Assembly: GCA_027485405.1 (NCBI GenBank)
Contig: JAIXRB010000105.1
Coordinates: forward strand, 1-49,953
Source of the DNA: Leptospiraceae bacterium
GTDB lineage: Bacteria; Spirochaetota; Leptospiria; Leptospirales; Leptospiraceae
Direction: 5' to 3'
Length of the DNA stretch: 49,953 bases
The position numbers and the translations under genes were made by a program. This document shows, in pieces, positions 1 through 7,655 of this stretch; within the stretch, counting starts at the first letter, position 1; every line of letters starts with the position of its first letter. The notes below the pieces were generated by a model. It saw only the letters and a program-made list of their open reading frames with translations. It was not told the origin of the DNA and did not search any database.

Positions 1-1272
1 GGAAGCATTGGTAGTACTAAAGCCCGCGCCTAAGCCAGCGATTGGCGTCAGAATGCCTGTGGTAGCATTGATATTATAAACGAAGACTCGTCCTGGCCCC
101 AAATAGTTTGCGGCATATAAATAACGACCTGCAGGATCCGTAGTGATTTCGATCGCGTTTGATCCTCCAGCTACAGAAGCGCCAACCGAAGTCAAAACAC
201 CTGTACTCGAGTTCAAAGTCCAACCATCCACATTGCCACTATTCGCACCAACTCCGATACCAGTATAAACAAATTTCCCGGAAGCATCAAAGGTTACTGT
301 GTAAGGTTGTGGTCCCGAAGTAGTATAACTTCCGAGAAACGTAGGAGCTCCTGAAGTTGCATTAATAGAATACATATGGATAGAAGTAGAAGGGCTATTC
401 GTTCCTACTACCAACCACTTCCCAGAAGGATCAATGGCTATTCTAGTTGGTATGCCAGAAGGTATCGAAAAAGGTGATCCGGAAATTTCAGAAAGTGAAC
501 CGTTACTTTTGCTTACTGAGTAAGCACGGATTTTATCCTCTCCTTGGCATGCGGCATATAGAAAATTAGCATCAGGTGATAGGCCAAGACCCCGAGGAAA
601 ACATGTCGCTGTCGTAGAGAAAGGAGAGCCTGCCACTTCTGTCAAAGTTCCTGAACTCGAACTTATTGAATAAACGGAAATATTTTTGGAAGTTACATTT
701 GATACAATTAAGTATCCTGGTTGTTTTGGAGAACAGGACACAGTAACATTAGTAACATCCGAAGAAGCACGTCCAGACCCATTACTAACTGTGCAGGTGT
801 GGAATCTAGGTTGGGTTTTTACTGAAACAATATAGTCCGTCACCTTGGTTGAAAAACTGAAACTGGTTGTACCATAATTTAAAATTAGATCCTCGTTGCT
901 ATTGTTCTGAAGGACAAGTCCGTAGGATAAAAGACCTGTTATGTTTCCGGAAATTGTAAATGTTGAAGTAGCAGTTGTAGCTGTTGTAGCTGTTGTAGCT
1001 GTTGTAGCTGTTGTACTCTGAGTGTCTGTTGAAGAAGTTTCCGAACTAGATTCTGAAACTGCCTGTGAAGCATTTGGGTTCGAAGTCCTTTGCTGGAATC
1101 CACAGCTGGGACTTGCATCGCCTAGAGCTAATTTAAGAAACAAGTTGGAATTGTAATCACTACTATTCGGATCGCATGGATTGGAAAGTTCGGTTGGACG
1201 ACAAAAATTTAAAAAAATGATAAGCAGTAGGAGATAAGTTTTGGTGATATAGAATAACAAACTTTTCAACAT
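1..1272 (-). CDS. Lactonase-like beta-propeller lipoprotein, C-terminus cut by window edge
   Basis: The frame is open from ATG at 1272 to the left edge, giving 424 codons with no stop. It starts with a lysine and a hydrophobic stretch ending in LNFC, a spirochaete-type lipobox, so a surface or periplasmic lipoprotein is likely. A Ser/Thr-rich linker with tandem TTA repeats follows (about residues 70-105). Then comes an 80-residue module with two Cys near its end, like those in the giant lipoprotein at 14632. From about residue 190 there are repeated units of the type Y-x-V-S-x-x-x-G-x-L, followed by P-x-x-x-x-x-x-P-x-G-x-x-x-Y. These units are typical of the YVTN / 6-phosphogluconolactonase-like (Lactonase, PF10282) seven-bladed propeller. 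No catalytic function is claimed, because such propellers are often only binding scaffolds. The SD is weak (TAAAG just before ATG). Confidence 0.85.
   Translation of the reverse strand, partial: MLKSLLFYITKTYLLLLIIFLNFCRPTELSNPCDPNSSDYNSNLFLKLALGDASPSCGFQQRTSNPNASQAVSESSSETSSTDTQSTTATTATTATTATTATSTFTISGNITGLLSYGLVLQNNSNEDLILNYGTTSFSFSTKVTDYIVSVKTQPRFHTCTVSNGSGRASSDVTNVTVSCSPKQPGYLIVSNVTSKNISVYSISSSSGTLTEVAGSPFSTTATCFPRGLGLSPDANFLYAACQGEDKIRAYSVSKSNGSLSEISGSPFSIPSGIPTRIAIDPSGKWLVVGTNSPSTSIHMYSINATSGAPTFLGSYTTSGPQPYTVTFDASGKFVYTGIGVGANSGNVDGWTLNSSTGVLTSVGASVAGGSNAIEITTDPAGRYLYAANYLGPGRVFVYNINATTGILTPIAGLGAGFSTTNAS
974..1015. repeat. 9-bp tandem repeat, four perfect copies plus a partial copy
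   Basis: GTTGTAGCT is repeated at 974-982, 983-991, 992-1000 and 1001-1009, followed by a partial GTTGTA. On the minus strand it encodes Thr-Thr-Ala repeats in the linker between the lipidated N-terminus and the first folded module of the partial lipoprotein. The 9-bp unit is a multiple of three, so copy-number change would alter linker length without breaking the frame. Confidence 0.9.
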
Positions 1273-1387
1273 CTTTAATTCTGTAGTTTTTTTTCGTTAA
1301 TCTCAATATGAGAAAACCACAGAAATTTTTCCAACACAATTTTCTGATAAATCCCTTCAAGAATAATTTGAGAAAATGCTCACTCTT

Positions 1388-1915
1388 TTAAATTTTATAC
1401 GGCATCTCACCTAGATAGTCCTTCTTCCCGATTTCAATTCCGTTATGCCTTAATATTGCATAGCTAGTTGTTATATGGAAATAGAAATTTGGAATTGCAT
1501 GTTGGATGAGATACTCAAGACCCGTTAGGTATTTCCCTTCCCACCTCGGTTGGGATACCTTGATTTCGGAAACTTGCTTAAAGTCTTGTTCTTTGAAAGT
1601 GTCTAGGTATTGGATTACAGACAGTATTCGGACTTTCAATTCTTCCAAGTTGGTCTCAGAATCTGCATGAACAGGCGCTTCTTTTCCAGAGATGCGAGAG
1701 GCACAGAGCTTAGCCGTATCACAAGCGATTTGGATTTGCCTAGTTAGATGGAACTGATCAGGAAAAAGTCGAGAATTTAGTAAAATTTCAAAGGCGATTT
1801 TTTTTGAAACACTTTGAGTTTCCGCTTTTTCCAGAATTTTAATTAGATTACCGAGACCTTTTTTAAAGGATTGGACTGAGAGTTCATAAACCACTGATTC
1901 ATTCATTGTTATCAT
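1388..1915 (-). CDS. DUF1993 family protein
   Basis: A protein of about 175 residues recognised as DUF1993 (PF09351). It has SFKKGLGNLIKILEKAE at the N-terminus, then FPDQFHLTRQIQIACDTAK, and a C-terminal PNFYFHITTSYAILRHNGIEIG block. This family is cytoplasmic, mostly alpha-helical and of unknown biochemical role, with some resemblance to DinB-like four-helix bundles. The frame continues upstream to 2185, but that would run into the divergently transcribed response regulator, and family members begin close to the MITMNES stretch. I therefore chose ATG at 1915 (ATG at 1906 is equally possible). No SD is visible. The gene shares a 216-bp divergent promoter region with the regulator at 2132. 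Confidence 0.8.
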   Translation of the reverse strand: MITMNESVVYELSVQSFKKGLGNLIKILEKAETQSVSKKIAFEILLNSRLFPDQFHLTRQIQIACDTAKLCASRISGKEAPVHADSETNLEELKVRILSVIQYLDTFKEQDFKQVSEIKVSQPRWEGKYLTGLEYLIQHAIPNFYFHITTSYAILRHNGIEIGKKDYLGEMPYKI

Positions 1916-2092
1916 CAAAATTGAGCCGATTGCAAAAGCAATCGATAAAAACTCAAAAAAAAGAGTATTCATTTGGGGGAAGGCAAAACATACTTTAACA
2001 TAACTGCTTTGCTCGTCCTTCCGCAATATTACAATATTCACTGATTCTATTTTTCTCGGAGAGTTTTCAGACACTTTGTACATGAAACACCA

Positions 2093-2120
2093 TTGACATT
2101 TTTTGAGCTCTAGGCAATCT
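2093..2120 (+). promoter_or_regulatory. Possible sigma70 promoter for the response regulator
   Basis: A perfect -35 hexamer TTGACA (2093-2098) is followed after 16 bases by CAATCT (2115-2120), a poor -10. If used, transcription would start a few bases before the ATG at 2132, which has no recognisable SD. The weak -10 keeps confidence low. Confidence 0.3.
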
Positions 2121-2131
2121 TCATCTAGCTC

Positions 2132-2785
2132 ATGCCTACAGTTTCTATCATCGAAGACCATCCAGAAGTATTGCAATGGATCCAATCCCAGTTTGAATCC
2201 AAAGAGAACTGGAAAGTAAACGGATGCTTTTTATCCGCAGAATCAGCATTAACTAGTATTGCCAGCTTAGCAATGGACTTGATTGTTTTAGATGTTGGGT
2301 TGCCGAAGATGAGTGGACTCGATGCTCTGCCCAAATTAAAGGTATTGAAACCAAAAGCCAAGATCTTAATTTTCACAGTTTTTGAAGATGAAGAAACAAT
2401 TTTAAAGGCTATCACTCTCGGTTGCCACGGCTATTGGATTAAGGATCTAACGCGAGGTTCTAAGTTCGTGAGCGAGTGCGAACAAATGATGGAAGGTGGC
2501 GCAAGTCTGACTCCAAAAGTAGCTCGTTATCTGATGGAGAAAATTTCGAGCGAAAGTACATTAAATGCAAGTAACGTACTTTTGAGCAAAAGAGAAAGCG
2601 AAGTTTTGAACATGGTAGCCGTAGGCTTTAAGATCAGCGATATTGCAGACGAGCTAGACATCAGCTCCCATACAGTCCGACATACATTGGAAAGAATCTA
2701 TCAAAAACTGGACGTTAGCTCCAAACAAGAGGCAATACTAAAAGGAAATCGATTGGGAATCATACAAAAACCAGATGGCATTTAG
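2132..2785 (+). CDS. NarL/FixJ-family response regulator
   Basis: 217 residues. The receiver domain (about 1-120) has the acidic pair E8/D9, phosphoacceptor D54 in IVLDVGLP, T82 and K104 in the expected places. The C-terminal LuxR-type HTH (about 148-212) contains LSKRESEVLNMVAVGFKISD and SSHTVRHTLERIYQKL. The protein should be a DNA-binding transcription regulator activated by phosphorylation. Its 3' end overlaps the start of the sensor kinase gene by 11 bases, so the two form one translationally coupled two-component system. No SD is visible at the ATG. The target genes are unknown. Confidence 0.95.
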   Translation: MPTVSIIEDHPEVLQWIQSQFESKENWKVNGCFLSAESALTSIASLAMDLIVLDVGLPKMSGLDALPKLKVLKPKAKILIFTVFEDEETILKAITLGCHGYWIKDLTRGSKFVSECEQMMEGGASLTPKVARYLMEKISSESTLNASNVLLSKRESEVLNMVAVGFKISDIADELDISSHTVRHTLERIYQKLDVSSKQEAILKGNRLGIIQKPDGI

Positions 2786-4514
2786 AGTCCTTACATTCTT
2801 TTTCTTTTTTATAATTCTCTCTTTTAGTATTTCTGCTCGAGAAGTTGCAGATTGTGTTGAAACAAAAGGTTCTTTGTTTTCGGACATCACCTATATCTGG
2901 AATGGAAAGGTTTTGGGAGAATTCAACTCAGAAGAACATTGGGCAAACGTCCAAAGCCAAATACCGTATGAAGCAAAGGTAGATTTTTTAAAGGAATTAA
3001 CGTTACAAGATAACTGCCAAGGAAAATGGTTACTACTTCCATTGATTCGATATCCTCATCGTTGGATTTGGGATGATAGAAACTTGGGTGAAATTAGGTC
3101 AGAATCGATTGTTTATTTAACACCAGGACCTCATACTCTAAAGTTAGAAATTGACAATAGAAAGTTAGGAAGCAATCAAACCAAAGGTGGAATCAGATCT
3201 AAGTTTTTATATTACAATCAAATCCAATTGGTTAAATACTTCATTCAAAAAGTTCTTTCTTTTGTCATTGAGTCGTTTGTTCTACTTTTTATTGGTATAT
3301 TCTTTCTATTTTTCTTTTCTCAAAGGAAAAAAGACAAAGCTCCATTGTATCTAGCATTCTTTTGTTTCATAGTTTCAATTTACTCAGCTATAACTTCTGT
3401 CTTTGTCTATAGTCTCTTCCCATTTATAAGTTATACAATAAAATTCAGATTAGAAGCTTCGCTTGAAATTTCATTCCATCTAATTCATGGTTTGTTGATG
3501 TATTCCTTTTTTCCTTCTGTTTTTGGAAAAATTTGGTTACGAATATTGTTGATTCCTACAATTCTACTGGTTTCATTTTTTATATTAGCTCCAGAACCAG
3601 AAATGAGCATTCTTTACAAACATGCTTTAATTTTACATCCTATTCTAGGAACCATAGTTTTGGTTAGAATGGTTAAAGCTCTAACATTAAAACTACAATT
3701 TGCAAAGCCCGTTTTTATGGGTTTGTTGATTTTATTGCCTTCTATTTTTCAAGATTCTTGGGCAGGGTATTCAACTAGTATCGAACTAATCCCTTACACT
3801 TTTCCAATAGCGCTCTTATTTTTGATCTTACTGCATTCTCTTTTGTTAGCGAAGAAATTCGCACTTGCCGAACAAGAAGCAGAACAAAAATTGAAGTTTC
3901 AAGAAGAACTGCAAAGAGAGAAAAAAGAGAGAAAAAATGAAAAGGAATCAATCGTTCGAAAGTTACATGATGAACTTGGATCTGATTTAGACCTTTTGCT
4001 GGAAAGTTCTAAATCCAAAGATAAAGAGTTTATGGTACAAAGGATACAAAACTTTTTGATTCGGTTCAGAGCATTGGTCTTAACTGTCCGATCTTCTGCT
4101 AATGAAAAAAGGGATGTTTTAGAGTCCATGCAATCGCATATCCAAAGACTCCAAGCTTTGGGTAAATATACTGTCGAGTTCGAAACCAACTTAGAAAAAG
4201 GTTGTTTAGATATTTGGCAACGAGAGCACCTTTTGGCAATTTTCTATGAAGTGATAGCTAACCTCAATAAACACGACAAAATTTCTGTAATGAAGGTACG
4301 ACTTGTCCAAAGAAAACAGGCTATCTACTTCTCTATTTCTAGCAATGGCAAAGGTTTTTCGGATCAGGACATCTTGTCCGCTCAGATCAAGAATTCTTCT
4401 GGCATTGGGCTAGAAAGCATTCAATCCAGAGTATCTACTTTACATGGAAAAAAAAGACAAATGCGTTTAACCCAAGGGGGCTATTTCTTTTTGAGATTTC
4501 CACTAAACATCTGA
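2775..4514 (+). CDS. 7TM sensor histidine kinase (HisKA_3 type), partner of the upstream regulator
   Basis: 579 residues. An N-terminal signal peptide precedes an extracytoplasmic region (about 22-150). A multi-helix membrane block (about 160-355) has 7TMR-DISM-like layout, and a charged coiled coil (360-390) follows. The dimerisation/phosphoacceptor helix has H398 in RKLHDELGSDLDLLL, the HisKA_3 signature. The ATPase domain has N-box EVIANLNKH, G1 SNGKGFSD and G2 GIGLESIQSRV. The last helix-box (IGLESIQSRV) is typical of NarX/DesK kinases, which pair with NarL-type regulators such as the adjacent 2132 gene. The signal sensed is unknown. The N-terminal part is not close to a family I recognise. 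Confidence 0.9.
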   Translation: MAFRVLTFFFFFIILSFSISAREVADCVETKGSLFSDITYIWNGKVLGEFNSEEHWANVQSQIPYEAKVDFLKELTLQDNCQGKWLLLPLIRYPHRWIWDDRNLGEIRSESIVYLTPGPHTLKLEIDNRKLGSNQTKGGIRSKFLYYNQIQLVKYFIQKVLSFVIESFVLLFIGIFFLFFFSQRKKDKAPLYLAFFCFIVSIYSAITSVFVYSLFPFISYTIKFRLEASLEISFHLIHGLLMYSFFPSVFGKIWLRILLIPTILLVSFFILAPEPEMSILYKHALILHPILGTIVLVRMVKALTLKLQFAKPVFMGLLILLPSIFQDSWAGYSTSIELIPYTFPIALLFLILLHSLLLAKKFALAEQEAEQKLKFQEELQREKKERKNEKESIVRKLHDELGSDLDLLLESSKSKDKEFMVQRIQNFLIRFRALVLTVRSSANEKRDVLESMQSHIQRLQALGKYTVEFETNLEKGCLDIWQREHLLAIFYEVIANLNKHDKISVMKVRLVQRKQAIYFSISSNGKGFSDQDILSAQIKNSSGIGLESIQSRVSTLHGKKRQMRLTQGGYFFLRFPLNI

Positions 4515-4534
4515 TTTGTAGGTCATTTCGACCC

Positions 4535-4563
4535 TTGTCGGATTGCTAGCTCTGGTTTAGAAT
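4535..4563 (+). promoter_or_regulatory. Sigma70-like promoter, apparently giving a leaderless mRNA
   Basis: TTGTCG (4535-4540), a 17-base spacer and TAGAAT (4558-4563). The -10 ends six bases before the ATG at 4570, so the predicted transcription start falls on or next to the start codon. No SD is present between them. Confidence 0.55.
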
Positions 4564-4569
4564 TACAGT

Positions 4570-5565
4570 ATGAATTCTAAACTATTAAAACTCAGTTTTT
4601 CCCTCTCCATCGTTGCGCTTTTGGCTTTTGGGTGTACTCCTGAAAAAAAAGAAGACAATACAACCCCTCTAGTGGCTCTTCTCGCAAGCCAAAGCTCTTC
4701 TGCGACAAGTTCCGCTACGAGCATTCCAAAGCTAATCACAATTGTCCAAAACTCATTGCCTGCTGGTTTGAAGGACACAGCGTACTCTACAACTTCCGTC
4801 AGATCGACTTCAACAGTTCAGGAGCGATTTTTTAAACCGGGACCATCAGACTTTAGAAACAGATTGACCAAAGTAGATTCTCGAGTTACCGAACTTGCCG
4901 CAAATGTACCTGCAAGCTGTTTAGTTTCTGCCGCAAACAACTACACTGCATTGAGCACAGCACCGACAGGCAATACTTCATTTAGTTTCCCAATGACCTT
5001 TAGTTGCTACCGAGTAGTCTCTACATCTCTTAGAGTTTATTTTGGAAGAGATACAACACATACATATGTAGCAGAAGTTCAAAACAGTACTAGTAACGAT
5101 CCACCAACCATCGCAGTTCTAGCAAAAATCAATCTAGCAGGAACGGATTTAGAAGTTCACCAAATCAGTCGTGATACAGCAGGTACGTTTTCTTGGGTTC
5201 ATATCAAAGCAAACACAGGAACCCAAACCTTCGAAATTTCGAATGGTTCCGATCTAACAGCCTCGACAGGAGCTAATGCAAATTATACTGGAGTCGGCTG
5301 TGGAGTTCAAATGAAGACTTCTTCTACGCTCGCGTACGCATCTGGTAGCTTTGGCCAATCCGCTTCGTGCCCAACTACTACTGTTTCTTGTTCAAATGCA
5401 TCAGGTACAACTTTTACAGATAGTACTTCTTGCTCAGGAACAACGCTTACAACTTTCACGACACTGGTATTGAACCAATCGAATGTAGGAGCCACCGCCG
5501 TTAAGACTATGCTAGGAGGAATCTTTAGTTTCACTGGATTCCCTTCATCAGCTACCGTTTTCTAA
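4570..5565 (+). CDS. Putative lipoprotein, unknown function
   Basis: 331 residues. The signal peptide ends in a lipobox, LLAFGC, with Cys22 the predicted lipidated residue, followed by a charged and then Ser/Thr-rich tether. The mature part is rich in Ser, Thr and small residues and contains several Cys (for example CLVSAAN, FSCYRV, GVGCGV, SCPTTTVSCSN and DSTSCSG), which could form disulfides outside the cytoplasm. I recognise no family. It is a single-gene unit: its own promoter lies directly upstream and a strong terminator directly downstream. Whether it faces the periplasm or the cell surface cannot be told from the sequence. Confidence 0.85.
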   Translation: MNSKLLKLSFSLSIVALLAFGCTPEKKEDNTTPLVALLASQSSSATSSATSIPKLITIVQNSLPAGLKDTAYSTTSVRSTSTVQERFFKPGPSDFRNRLTKVDSRVTELAANVPASCLVSAANNYTALSTAPTGNTSFSFPMTFSCYRVVSTSLRVYFGRDTTHTYVAEVQNSTSNDPPTIAVLAKINLAGTDLEVHQISRDTAGTFSWVHIKANTGTQTFEISNGSDLTASTGANANYTGVGCGVQMKTSSTLAYASGSFGQSASCPTTTVSCSNASGTTFTDSTSCSGTTLTTFTTLVLNQSNVGATAVKTMLGGIFSFTGFPSSATVF

Positions 5566-5602
5566 TTTTTAAAAAATCTACGGTAAGATAGTAAGCTTAT
5601 TT

Positions 5603-5639
5603 AGGGATCCTATTCTAATAGAATAGAGATCCCTTTTTT
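5603..5639 (+). terminator. Rho-independent terminator after the lipoprotein gene
   Basis: The arms AGGGATC-CTATTC and GAATAG-A-GATCCCT pair around a TAATA loop (one bulged A) and run directly into TTTTTT. The terminator lies between the convergent genes ending at 5565 (+) and 5691 (-). On the minus strand the stem is not followed by a T-run, so it looks directional. Confidence 0.9.
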
Positions 5640-5690
5640 ATTCTATTGATTTTTAACTTTGATTTCTAAAACGGAAGGACTCGTATCAAA

Positions 5691-6929
5691 CTACTCTTTT
5701 TGAATTGGAAGGCTAAAAGATACGTTAGTTAAAACTTTGCTGGTATCAAGGTGGGAAGCTATATTGTAAGCTTCAGCAGATCCACTATGTCTTCGTGCGA
5801 TTTTATCAACTAGAGTTAAGCCTAGACCATAGTCCATCGTTGGTATAAATTCATGAACTAGTTTTGTCAATCGAACCATCGGTTCAAACACTATAGTTGA
5901 GCATTCTTTTGGGATTCCAAATTTGTAATCCGAGTTGATGAGTGGCTCGTTTAAGAAAGAAATTTTGCATTTTTGTCCATCCATTTCGCAAATAATATAA
6001 ATTTTGGTGTTTGGTTGGGCAAACTTAATGGCATTGATGATCAATTCTTGAATCATCATTTGCATATAATTTGTCTCTACAAGAAAAAAGATCTCTTCAT
6101 ACTTTGGTTTTGTTTTAAACAAAACAAACTGGAGAGATTTTGTTGCCAAGTATGACGTATACTCTTTAATTATATCGTCAATGAATTTATGAATATTCAT
6201 CAAGCTTATCTTAGTTGGCATAAACTTTGCTTTTATTATATCATCAAAAATCTCCAGAGTCTCGATCATTCTTTTGCCGGACTCCATGTTTGAAATCAAA
6301 AGATCGATTAACGTACTTGGAACTGAAAACGACTTTCCATCTTCTAAGGGCTTCGCTTTCTTTTTAATCAATTGAATAGTTGGGATCAAACTACCAAATC
6401 CAGTTCCTTGGGAAAAGCTATGGCGAAGTCCATCTAGCATGGAATCATCGGATCTTTCTTCGTCCTTTTTCATGGATTCGAACTTCCACCTATTCCAATC
6501 TAGCTGGGCTTGGTTTCTGTCGTTCTTTTCCTTTTCCATCTCCTCTTTGATATGCTTTATCTTTGCGGACTCTATGGATTTGTTGATTCGAAGAAGCATC
6601 TCTTCGGGTACCAAGGGTTTTGCGATGAAGTCTATGGCACCTTTGTGTATGATGGGGATGATCTCTTTAATATCTGAAACCGATGAATGAATGATGATAA
6701 TCGGTGGGTTGGTCATATGAATCAGGTGATCAATGAACACCTCGCCACTCATAACTGGCATGCTTAGATCAGTAATAACCAAAGGTATGTTTGCTTCTCG
6801 AAGAAAAACTTCTAAGCCTTGCTTTCCGTTTTCAGCTTCAAAAATTTGAAAGTCAGACTTTTCTAGAACTCTGCGAATCAGATCTCGAGATAGTTTGTCA
6901 TCATCAACTACTAAGGCTAGTTTTTTCAT
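5691..6929 (-). CDS. Receiver-domain histidine kinase with non-canonical H-box
   Basis: 412 residues, no membrane segment. The N-terminal receiver (1-120) has D9/D10/D11, phosphoacceptor D54 in VITDLSMP, and K104. A charged coiled coil (122-160) leads to the region expected to hold the phosphoacceptor His: RH170SFSQGTGFGS, which lacks the usual H-E-x-x-x-P pattern. A GHKL ATPase domain follows, with an N-box (QELIINAIKFAQPN) and a G-box (YGLGLTLVDKIARRHSG). The order receiver-then-kinase suggests an orphan cytoplasmic phosphorelay hub that is itself controlled by phosphorylation. It lies just upstream of, and divergent to, the chemotaxis operon, but no functional link is shown. No SD is seen before ATG at 6929. 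Confidence 0.85.
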   Translation of the reverse strand: MKKLALVVDDDKLSRDLIRRVLEKSDFQIFEAENGKQGLEVFLREANIPLVITDLSMPVMSGEVFIDHLIHMTNPPIIIIHSSVSDIKEIIPIIHKGAIDFIAKPLVPEEMLLRINKSIESAKIKHIKEEMEKEKNDRNQAQLDWNRWKFESMKKDEERSDDSMLDGLRHSFSQGTGFGSLIPTIQLIKKKAKPLEDGKSFSVPSTLIDLLISNMESGKRMIETLEIFDDIIKAKFMPTKISLMNIHKFIDDIIKEYTSYLATKSLQFVLFKTKPKYEEIFFLVETNYMQMMIQELIINAIKFAQPNTKIYIICEMDGQKCKISFLNEPLINSDYKFGIPKECSTIVFEPMVRLTKLVHEFIPTMDYGLGLTLVDKIARRHSGSAEAYNIASHLDTSKVLTNVSFSLPIQKE

Positions 6930-7140
6930 TCAATTTTGTGTTGATACTGTGTCGTCAAAATGGGTCTCAAAGCAACTAGATTTTTTGATCAATCCTTCTG
7001 AAAATAAGTGCAAAAAAAGTAGGCAATGCCGAAATTTTCTTCAGGCTGAGGAAAAATTGATGAAATATCTGGTTTTTTCTAGTCGAGTAGTACGATATGT
7101 AGGAGAATCTATAGTCAATGCAAATGAGGGATACAAATAG

Positions 7141-7497
7141 ATGAAAAAAATACTCGCAGTGGATGATGCCCCTACAGTTTTAAAGATCGTTGAGTTCACG
7201 CTGTCCGATGAAGGCTATGATGTAAAGACGGCAGAGAACGCGGAAGTTGCCAAGAAAATGATCGAAGCAGAGGCCTTCGACATTGGGATTTTCGACGTAA
7301 ACATGCCTGGTCAAAACGGTATAGAGTTAACTCGAGACGTCAAAACCATGCCAAATGGCAAAAACATGAAAATCATAATGGTTACTACCGAATCAGGCGA
7401 AGACTTGAAGGCGGCAGGGCAAAAGGCAGGAGCCGTAGGTTGGTTGGTAAAACCTTTCGAAAGCGAAGACTTGATTGAACTAGTAGGGTTGCTATAG
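7141..7497 (+). CDS. cheY: CheY-type chemotaxis response regulator
   Basis: A 118-residue stand-alone receiver domain. It contains D8/D9, phosphoacceptor D52 in GIFDVNMPGQNG, the T82/T83 switch region and K104 in WLVKPFESE. It has no output domain, as expected of CheY, which carries the signal from CheA to the flagellar motor switch. It is the first gene of a run cheY-mcp-cheW-cheA-cheR-cheB. GAGGG about ten bases upstream of the ATG can act as SD. An internal kinship to other single-domain receivers cannot be excluded, but the operon position makes CheY by far the likeliest. Confidence 0.92.
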   Translation: MKKILAVDDAPTVLKIVEFTLSDEGYDVKTAENAEVAKKMIEAEAFDIGIFDVNMPGQNGIELTRDVKTMPNGKNMKIIMVTTESGEDLKAAGQKAGAVGWLVKPFESEDLIELVGLL

Positions 7498-7655
7498 ACC
7501 CTTTCTCACCTTTTTTCCGAATCGAATTTGTTTTGAACCCGTTAAATTTTTCGTCTGTACAACAGATTCCATTGCCTCTTGTCGAAAATAGAGAAAGGCA
7601 ATCACCCCGATTTAATAAAACTCGCAAGCGATGTATGAAAGTAAGGTAGACATAA

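Noticed and set aside
1163..1360. 65-residue minus-strand ORF
   Set aside because: It overlaps, in another frame, the start of the propeller lipoprotein whose frame is open for 424 codons with a clear signal peptide.
1916..2185. Upstream extension of the DUF1993 frame
   Set aside because: It would overlap the response regulator start, contains no SD, and family members begin near 1915.
7007..7034. Possible sigma28 (FliA) promoter with GCCGAAAT before cheY
   Set aside because: The -35 half does not fit at the required spacing, so I do not call it.
6895..7140. 81-residue plus-strand ORF ending directly before cheY
   Set aside because: It begins inside the receiver-kinase gene on the opposite strand, has no SD and a composition unlike a protein. 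The abutting stop looks like chance.
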